Shown here in pieces: positions 56,133-64,000 of a stretch of 64,000 nt of DNA. Each line of letters starts with the position of its first letter. Positions within the stretch are counted from its first letter, which is position 1. The translations under genes and the position numbers were made by a program. This DNA comes from Poa pratensis. Its lineage: Eukaryota > Streptophyta > Magnoliopsida > Poales > Poaceae. The notes beneath the pieces were generated by a model. That model saw nothing but the letters and a program-made list of their open reading frames with translations, was not told the DNA's origin and made no database searches. The stretch is from positions 15,443,929 through 15,507,928 of the forward strand of contig CAMZMU010000107.1 of assembly GCA_947311845.1 (NCBI GenBank), in the 5' to 3' direction.

Positions 56133-58701
56133 CACTAATAGAAAAATGGACTTTAATCCCGGTTATAGAACCGGGACTACCAAATCGGGACTAAATGCCC
56201 CCCCCCCCCCCCCCCCCCAGTTACAATGATTATGTAATAATATTTTTTGAATAAATTACAATGATTATGTAATAATATTTTCTGAATAAATAAAAGTGAT
56301 TATGTAATAATATTTAATATGGAATAATCCATATCTTTAAATCCGTAAATCGAAATTTGATAAATAAAATATCTAAATCGATTAGAAAAATGATAGAAAT
56401 TCAAATATTCCATCCATATCATCTTTTGCATCACAGAAATATCGATAAACTTGCTATGAAAAAAACCTCTAGCATGGAGCCAAATGATCAAGTTATGGCA
56501 ATTCTCACGGCATAGTTTGTGATAAAGTTCTCATATTCGACAAATAGGTGTATCTTGGTATATAAAGCAATGGTTCCAAAGAGATTTTTCAAATTATTTT
56601 TATAAATATCATTTTCCTTTTTCTAAGTGGCAAAAATGACTTTTTTTGTGAACCAAGTACAAAAAATATGGTGTAAAATGGCACCCATCTAATTCTCATA
56701 AAGAGTAGTCCATATTTGATGGATAATCCTCAAGTATTAGGAATTTTCTTGATTTCTATCTAATTTCGCCTAGTTAATGAATTTATGATGATTTTCCGAA
56801 AGTATTTGATCTACAAGTGTTTGATAGTTTGGTCTGAATTTTTTTAAAAATCATTTTAAGGTACAAAACTAGTGGTTATATCATAGAAACATTGATAGTT
56901 TTAAAAATTTGACCTCTTTCGATGAATAGTCATGGTGGCCATTTTGACCACTTTCGAAAAAAAAATCAAATAAAGTGAAAAAAAACCTCAAAAAAAGATA
57001 TCCTCTGGCATGAGGTCCTTTTATGTGTACTAGTTGCTATGACAAATGATAAACTTGATTTTTAACAAATTGTTTAAAAACAATCTTCACAAAAAGGTCT
57101 ATCATGTATAAACATCTATAAGTTTCAAGCCTAATGACCAAGTTATGGCAATTCCAACGGCATAGTTTGTGATAAAGTTCTCATAATCGACAAATAGGTG
57201 TATCTTGGTATAGGAAGCAATGGTTCTGAAGGGAGTTTTCAAATTACTTTTATAAATATCATTTTCCTTTTTTTAAGTGGCAGAAATGACTTTTTTTTGT
57301 GAACCAAGTACAAAATTATGGTGTAAAATGGCACCCATCTAATTGTCACAAAGAGTAGTCCATATTTGATGGATAATCTCCAAGTATTAGGAATTTTCTT
57401 GATTTCTATCTAATTTCTCCTAGTTAAATGAGTTTATGCTGATTTTCGAAAGTAATCCAAATTTGAACTACAAGTGTTTGATAGTTTGGTTGAAATTTAA
57501 AAAAAACATTTTAAGGTACAAAACTAGTGGTTATATCACAGAAACATCGATAGTTTTAGAAAATTTGACCTCTTTCGATGAATAGTCATGGTGGCCATTT
57601 TGACCGCTTTTCGAAAAAAATCAAATAAAGTGAAAAAAAACCTCAAAAAAAGGGCATGGGGTCCTTTTATGTGTACTAGTTGCTATGATAAATGATAAAC
57701 TTGATTTTTAACAAATTGTTTAAAAACAATCTTCATAAAAAGGTCTATCATGTTCATGTATAAGCATCTGTAAGTTTCAAGTCAAATGACCAAGTTATGG
57801 CAATTCCCACTGCATAGTTTGTGATAAAGTTCTCATATTCGACAAATAGGTGTATCTTGGTATAGGAAGCAATGGTTCCGAAGGGAGTTTTCAAATTACT
57901 TTTATAAATATCATTTTCCTTTTTTAAGTGCAAAAATGACTTTTTTTTAACCAAATACAAAAAATATGGTGTAAAATGGCACCCATCTAATTCTCACAAA
58001 GATTAGTTCATATTTGACGGATAATCCCCAAGTATTAAGAATTTTCTTGAATTATATCTAATTTCGCCTAGTTAAATGAGTTTATGCTGATTTTTCCAAA
58101 GTAATCCAAATTTGAAATACAAGTGTTTGATAGTTTGGTCTGAAATCAAATAAAGTAAACAAAACCTCCAAAAAAGATATGGTGCAAAATGGCACCCATC
58201 TAATTTCACAAAGAGTATTCCACATTTTATGAATAATGCCTAAATATTAGGATTTTTATTGATTTTTACCTAATTTCGCCTAGTTAAATGAGTTTATCTC
58301 GATTTTTCAAAAGTAACTTCGCCTAGTTAAATGAGTTTTTGTCATGCAAAAGATTATATAGTTGTCATATTTGGATTCCTCTCATTTTTCTAATCGATTT
58401 AGATATTTTATTTGTTAAATTTCGATTTACGGATTTAAAGATATGAATTATTACATATTTATGACTTTAGTCCGGTTTGGTGTCTCCAACCGGGACTAAA
58501 GGTCCCGTTTGACTAATCACCAGCCCGTAACCCCTTTAGTCCCGGTTGGTATCTCCAACCGGGACTAAAGGTCCATTTGACCCGGGACTAAAGCTGGCCG
58601 TACCCGTGTGACGTCGAACCGGGACTAATGCTCACATTAGTCCCGGATCCAAACACGGTCGGGACTAAAGGTCCGAACGGAAGGCCTATTTTCTACTAGT
58701 G
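56133..58701. mobile_element. Non-autonomous CACTA transposon, CACTAGTAGAAAA family, 2569 bp
   Basis: The left end is CACTAATAGAAAAATGGAC and the inverted right end is CACTAGTAGAAAATAGGCC. A 3-bp duplication TAT (56130-56132 and 58702-58704) is exact. Subterminal repeats CCGGGACTAAAG/CTTTAGTCCCGG cluster at 56156-56195 and 58466-58672. The interior holds about three copies of a 650-bp repeat (CAAATAGGTGTATCTTGGTA at 56541, 57191 and 57843). No transposase is present. A 21-base C run is at 56198-56218. Confidence 0.92.
56198..56218. repeat. Poly-C run, 21 bases
   Basis: Twenty-one uninterrupted C residues in the left subterminal region of the CACTA element. The length is likely unreliable in any assembly, and subterminal sequence may be missing here. 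Confidence 0.9.
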
Positions 58702-59710
58702 TATGTTACGTGGCTTGGTAGATAAGTGTTAATGTGATTTGTCGAGTTATTTTATTTTCATGAATATAATCGATGTATCCGGTGGAAAAAGGTTTTTGTA
58801 ATTACCAAATCGGTGGTACTAGAGTTTCACACTTCATATTATAGTACATGACATGTGGGTTGCACAAATTTTTGCTAGATGCAACTTGTCTAGATCAATG
58901 AAACAGCTGAGGAGTTTCTGCAATGTTGACCCGTAAATGAACGAAAGTTACATCTGATGTTTGGATTCACTCGCATATTTATTAGGAACACTTTGAGTGG
59001 ACGTGTGTTATGTGTGTTGATAGAACAACGTAAGCATCCATCTCACATTTTGTCGGATAACTTACAGGGAACTTCTCATATGAGTATCACGTTGGTTATT
59101 TTCAAGACGTTCGTGGTTATAAAACATGTAAAGGAAACCTTCATTTAAGTTTGAAAGGTTTTGTCATATCAAAAAAAAGTTTGAAAGGGTTTGTAGTGGG
59201 TTTCTAGATTATTGCCAAAACAAAAGGAGAGGTTCAGATCAAAATATGTTTCATTCCATGTGCAAAAAAGAGAGGTTCAGATCAAGTCATCATGTTTTCT
59301 AAATTCTATTTTCCCTTGGTTATTATATTTTGTCTCATGTGTTCTTGTTTCAATTCAAAAACAATATCCTAAAATGCACTTTTCCTCACAAAATGTCCAT
59401 ATTTAGTCCCTTGGCAGTTGCTAAAATTTGTGGTTAATCAATTAACAATATACCAACTGTTTTTTGTCCCTCAAGTGATCGTCCCGATCTATTCATCCCT
59501 CCAAAAGTTTGAAAACTAATTAGATCGGTGGCATGAGGGTTTCGGGACTCCACATAATGGTGTGCGACATCTGGGCTGCACAATTTGTTGCTATATGCAC
59601 TTGTCGAGATCAATGAAACCGCGGTGGAGTTTTGTCTGTGTTGAACCCGAAATAAAGGCACGCCATATATTTTGTATTCACCTGTATTTTTTTAGGAGTT
59701 ATTTGGATGA

Positions 59711-60719
59711 AAGTGAGTTGCGTGACACTCCATAGATTGACTTCAACATGTGTCTGGACTTTCCTTGGATCACTTATCGGGCACGTCACACATCTGGCTT
59801 TGAGAAAGAGTATGACTTATGTTTGTTTGCTACGCGTCATACCAGATATTGTGGGAGAAATAATTCCCCCTTTTAATCTAAAAAGTTGAATGTGGTGTGT
59901 TTTGATATTGAAACAAAAAATGATTTTACAATTCTGAAGATAAAGTAGTTTTGTTGGTATTATGTTCTAGCGATCCAAGTTTCAATAATACAATAACCTA
60001 TTATCTAAAACATAAAGAGAATGCTAAAACATGGCTACCGTTTCCTACTCATGTGAACTTTGCAAAACTTAATCAATTTTATCAAATTATAGCATCCGAG
60101 TTAAAGTTTAGACCTTTACAACATGATCCCATTGGTAAAAATTTCTTGCCGTGCGGCCCTCTTCTAAAAGCTCCAACCGATCTCAACCCGTCGTCTTGCA
60201 TGAAGAGTTTCGGGAGATATTCTCGCTACATACTACATTTAAGGAAGGCTACTAGGTTAAACTTAACGTACAAGTCAAAGAGAAAATCCTAACGGACAAG
60301 AAAACAAGCATCTATCGATGTCTATATATACTGAAGACTCTCTACCCCGAAGATGAAGCCAATGTCACCCCAGAGCGACGCATCTACATCGCCTTCGTAG
60401 TTTAAACCCTAGGTCCAAAACCTCCTTGGTCGAGGGTATCTATAAGCTCGCCCAGACCATCTTGCAACACCTTGTACAATCTTGTAGCCACGCCATGAAC
60501 AAAATCCGAGGCATCTTCATCTACGTCGTCTTTGATTCAGCATTGATGACCCGTGCTACCCCGAACAAATAAACTCTATTGTGTACCTTCAGAAGTAAGA
60601 TTGCCGTGGGATTTTTAAAAACCATTCCTTGATGAAGGTGGCTAGCAAATCCCTCTTTCAGTTGTTTCCTTCAAAAGTGGTGTCGGCTTGTACAGTCGAG
60701 ATATGAGAAAACTTTAATC
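59711..60719. other. Unclassified spacer
   Basis: A plus-strand frame at 59951-60292 is 113 codons long without a recognised domain; its composition is AT-rich and it lacks a partner exon. 60360-60600 resembles retroelement untranslated sequence. No gene is claimed. Confidence 0.3.
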
Positions 60720-61745
60720 ATGTTTACCCTCCATACAAGAACCCTAGGAGTGGTCTAATCAACATTCTGTATGCCAAGAAGTATAGGGATCGCACCTGAT
60801 TTTTTTTGTACCACATGGAAAAAATAAAGAAGAAAATTGTACATAAAATAAGCATACTGTTTAGATAGTGCTCATGCACAAGCTTGTTGAAATCATAACA
60901 TTTTTCCACTGCGACGTCCTTAAGCATTACAAGATACTGGTTGTTACATGATGATTCAAGTTGAACAAAGGAAACAATATATAGCAACAAACACAAACAC
61001 ATCAAGATCACTTAAAGGATAAGGACCGCTGAGCTTGTTCCCAAAAACGAAGGTTATATGAGGTATATCTGATAAATGGAAATGGGATAGAATAAAAGCC
61101 CTACCATCTTAAATGTTGCATGGGATCTACAGCCGCCCTATTGGCAAACCCAAAACAATGTGAATGTGTTCTTTTATATGTCAAATGACTTTCCACTTAT
61201 TGTGATATGGGAACATAATCAAAGCAATCAACCACATCTAGGGAAAGCTGAACGGATTTTGCAACAATGAAAAAGAAGCAGACATCCAAACCCAAACTTC
61301 TCAATGATAGCTCTTTGTTCAGAAGTCAATTTCTTCAGCACTTGCAAAACATACTTAAACCCAAATATGGTAAAAACAATCTTTATCCAAACCATCTATT
61401 TTATTTAAAAAGAAAGATGGAGATTTACCATCATGATTTTTGGGTACGAACATAACCTGAAAAGAATGAAAAAAATGAAGAAAGAATGCACCTTACCTCA
61501 TTGGTTCCAAACATATCTTTACATAATCACTGAAATTCCTCGACTTTTCACAGCCTACAAATAAGAATGACACACAACAAATTTATAAAAATGTGCAAGA
61601 GTTAGTAATATATGCAAAAGAGAAGTAAAAAATGTCAGGTGAAAATCATGTTAAGAGGGTAAAAACCTGTTTCCAAACAGTGCATAATCTAAGACCTTAT
61701 CTCTTCTCTCATAGTCTATCACCTGAAAACGAGTATACTTTCACC
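60720..61745 (-). pseudogene. Relic resembling transposon-associated Ulp1/DUF1985-type gene, splice sites retained
   Basis: Minus strand. An exon at about 61723-61670 (VIDYERRDKVLDYALFGNR) has TTTTCAG and AACAG/GT borders. The next, at about 61557-61496 (CEKSRNFSDYVKICLEPM), has TTTGTAG and ATGAG/GTAAGG borders. A third, from about 61345, reads VLKKLTSEQRAIIEKFGFGC, then HCCKIRSAFPR, followed by HIKEHIHIVLGLPIG interrupted by stops. The motif pair LTxEQRxxIEExGFG and KEHIHxVLGLPxG is typical of the N-terminal part of grass genes carried by Ulp1-bearing Mutator-like elements. A last piece, near 60985-60890, reads SCNNQYLVMLKDVAVEKCYD. Internal stops mean it is dead. I did not recover the protease domain. 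Confidence 0.5.
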
Positions 61746-61904
61746 TATTGGAACGTAACCATGTGGCGCTGAAAAAGAAAAGAGGAAAGGATGGACAAAC
61801 TCACATCGCAGTCGCTCGAGAAACTGTACCGTTCACTCTACCCAATACCGGCCCGCAGATTCAGCGGATACGGGGTGTATGCTAGACAAGCCTACAAACA
61901 CGTA

Positions 61905-62027
61905 CTCCCTCCGTTTGGAAAAGGATGACTTCTATTTGTCCAAATACAGATGTACCTAGACATGTACTAAGTGTAGATACATCCATATTTGAAAAAATGG
62001 AAGTCATCTTTTCCCGAACGGAGGGAG
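61905..62027. mobile_element. Complete Stowaway MITE, 123 bp
   Basis: The ends CTCCCTCCGTTTGGAAAAGG and, inverted, CTCCCTCCGTTCGGGAAAAG are flanked by TA (61903-61904 and 62028-62029), the Tc1/mariner target duplication. The arms are complementary over about 35 bases (TGACTTC/GAAGTCA), with a central TACCTAGACATGTACTAAG loop. Confidence 0.93.
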
Positions 62028-62029
62028 TA

Positions 62030-64000
62030 CAAAAAGTGATGATTCTCATGAATACTGATACTCAGACCAGGGTTAGGTGCATAATAGAAGTATTTTCAAA
62101 TCAATGAGTGACACACATACCAAACTCCCCATGTTTCTCACCTTAAAAAATAATGAAGAACACACAAAACACTACTCGTGAATTCTGCTTCAAACTATTG
62201 TGATTCTTAACAATCAACAAACAAAAATAAAATCAAAAGCCTACTCTCCCTACTCCTATGCATCTTCGGCACGTTCTATTTGCCAGCCCAAATGATGAAA
62301 AAACAGCTCCATATGGTGGTGCTCCAGTAAATGGATGATGTCGGCCTACGCTGCACATTTTCTGCGCGGATGAATACAACAGAGCTAGCAGAACAACGAG
62401 CACAGCCTCATCAACGAGCACGGTCCTGTGGCCGGCGGGCAGGCAAAGCAACACAGCCGTCGCTCTCCCCGCGCCGGCCCCCGCCTGTGAGTGTCCGATG
62501 CTGTCCGTCCACGTCCAGCTCCAGCCGGGGGGTTCCGATCGTTCCGTACGTGGCGGCAGCGAGGAAAAGGTGCTCTCCGTGCGGCGAGGACGCACCGGAA
62601 AGGGCTCCCCGCCGGTCGCCGTCGAGCTCCGTACGTCCTTTTCACGCTCGGGCGCCGTGTGGCGACGACACAGGGGAACGATCGAGGAAACGAAAAGCTC
62701 ATTGAGCAACTGCACGCGGCAGCCATTGAGCATCTTCTTGGACTGGACCTAGCGAACCTTCATCGTACTACTACCCGGACTGGACTGGACGGTCTGATTT
62801 GGAAGTCCCAAGAGTATGCTAGCTTGGCATACGTGTCGGAAAGGGAAAAGGACGAAGTGGTACTAAGAGCGGGCGATCAACCTGGCATTCTTTGAGGAAT
62901 CTCCCGTTCGTGACATGCCAGCTCATAAGTTCTTTTTTTTAACGAGGCAAGGCAAAAGATCTATCATTTTTATTACCCCCTCATAACTGACGCAAGAAGT
63001 GAGCCACGACAGTACAAAATTATAAAGGGCTGGCGACAGTTAATTCGGACCGGAGGGAGTAATTAAGAAAAAGATTTTAGAAGGTTTACAATCCAAGTCA
63101 TGCCCAAAACTGGCCATGGACTCAAATAATAGCCTACCCTCACCGTGTTAACATACGTACCAGCTAGGCACCACATTGTCGCCTCTTCTTTGGTCTTCTC
63201 CACGAGCATAGTTGTGGCCATCGATTTTCTCTGAAATACGTGGACATTTCTTTCCTTCCAAACTTTTCATGACACAAGCATCATCGCAAGGGTGGCAAGA
63301 GATTTCCTATATTCACCCTTCTTACGGATAACCTCCATCCACCATTCCTTGACGGTATGGATTGCGTGCCAATCTCCGGGGCAAGGTCATGAATCCGAAG
63401 CCAGGACTTTATAGAGGACCAAAAACTTTAGGTGAAGCGACATTGAAATAGTAGGTGCGCCGGCGCCTCTTCCACAAGATACTTGTTGGTAAAACATAAT
63501 TGGGGTGGTGCAACATGTGCCTGCATCTCGGTTTACTTTCTTATTGAACAGCTTCATATCGCATATAGGGTTGTAAGAAAAGCTCCCGACTCACGGGCCA
63601 CCCGAGATGGACACAACTTTAGTTAGACTTATGATCGAGTAAAAAAGAAACATGCTGAGACTAAGCATGCTTGTGTAATTCTTTTGGAAAATGAGCGGAG
63701 TTTGAGTCAAGACTAGCTCGTTTAACTTTTACTCACAATTAGTTGGAACTATCATACTTGTGCCGTTGTGCGTATGTTACCTTTTCTATGCAAGATAAAA
63801 TGTTATTCTTACATTTTAGTTTATTTTTTGGAATGAAATTAGTTGTTATTCCCTTCTTTTTGAATTATAATTATTTTGGATATTTCAGTGTGAACCACGT
63901 TCGAACTGAAATTGAGTGAACAGGCATGTCTATATACATGTGATTCGAAAAAACTAAAATATCTTACAAAAATACCTTTTAACAACCGTGATATTAATTT
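62030..64000. other. Unclassified spacer with probable LINE 3' end
   Basis: 62330-62900 is GC-rich with open frames on both strands but no recognised protein. The T run at 62933-62940, followed on the minus-strand side by GATAGATCTTTTGCCTTGCC, looks like the poly(A) end of a minus-strand non-LTR element. A Stowaway right end (CGGACCGGAGGGAG then TA, to 63061) lies just beside it. 63100-63640 may be more LINE sequence on the minus strand; I could not confirm a domain. 63650-64000 shows nothing. Confidence 0.35.

Larger units (their letters stand above)
55636..59710. repeat. Old tandem array, unit about 280-320 bp, split by a CACTA element
   Basis: A unit with TTAGATCGGTGGCAGGAGAG, TTTCG..ACTC, GACATCTGGGTTGCACA, TGTTGCTA, CTAGATCA.TGAAACCG and GTTGACCC..AAATGA starts near 55637, 55920, 58803 and 59517. 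Copies 1, 2 and 3 are about 280-320 bp apart once the CACTA element at 56133-58701 is removed. Copy 4 is further off and may mark lost or altered units. Copies have diverged noticeably, so the array predates the insertion. Confidence 0.72.

Noticed and set aside
1..64000. A new defence, toxin-antitoxin or biosynthetic system
   Set aside because: The seven genes are unrelated single plant genes on both strands, and the remaining sequence is repeat-derived. Nothing supports a coordinated new system.

Overview
This is nuclear DNA of a grass, most probably a Triticeae species (wheat, Aegilops or barley type). I infer this from the style of the genes (GC-rich first exons with plant GT-AG introns) and from the density and kind of transposons: CACTA elements with internal tandem repeats, Stowaway MITEs with CTCCCTCC ends, hAT and Mutator-like miniature elements, and LINE debris. 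Nothing looks bacterial, viral or organellar, and I found no rRNA gene, no convincing tRNA gene and no CRISPR array.

Seven real protein-coding genes can be read, six of them with exon structures that I checked junction by junction. In order: a thaumatin-like protein (minus, 5187-6060); a Sec14/CRAL-TRIO lipid-transfer protein (plus, 11553-13472); a type I inositol polyphosphate 5-phosphatase (minus, 14084-16593); a single-exon NFXL1-type zinc-finger protein (plus, 29089-32520); a plastid-type 2,3-bisphosphoglycerate-dependent phosphoglycerate mutase (minus, 37239-39224); a thylakoid-lumen FKBP resembling FKBP16-2/PnsL4 (minus, 42024-43231); and an FCS-like zinc-finger (FLZ/DUF581) protein (minus, 53670-55092). 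The Sec14 and 5-phosphatase genes are adjacent and convergent. Both carry single-base frame breaks in otherwise well-conserved exons: one in Sec14 and two in the 5-phosphatase. These are either residual assembly errors or recent lesions.

The remainder is repeat-rich. 2988-5011 holds a decayed GH3 beta-xylosidase C-terminus cut by an element with a 9-bp target duplication, next to a similar-sized element. 6.4-10 kb has a LINE fragment, an AACCGAA-rich repeat and two clean hAT MITEs. 17-28.6 kb is mostly unclassified repeat with a plant-mobile-domain-like relic, a small pseudogene and a higher-order tandem array. 44.0-47.3 kb and 56.1-58.7 kb are two non-autonomous CACTA elements with different ends but related internal repeats; the second sits inside an older tandem array. 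60.7-61.7 kb has a broken multi-exon relic that resembles transposon-associated Ulp1-type genes.

The genes do not form an operon-like unit. The most interesting architecture is a probable tandem segmental duplication: blocks at about 17.0-17.4 and 28.6-28.9 kb recur in the same order and orientation at about 35.6-36.4 and 37.2-37.5 kb. This leaves a relic of the phosphoglycerate mutase 3' end just upstream of the NFXL1 gene. I see no new defence or biosynthetic system here; the novelty is in transposon structure and gene decay.
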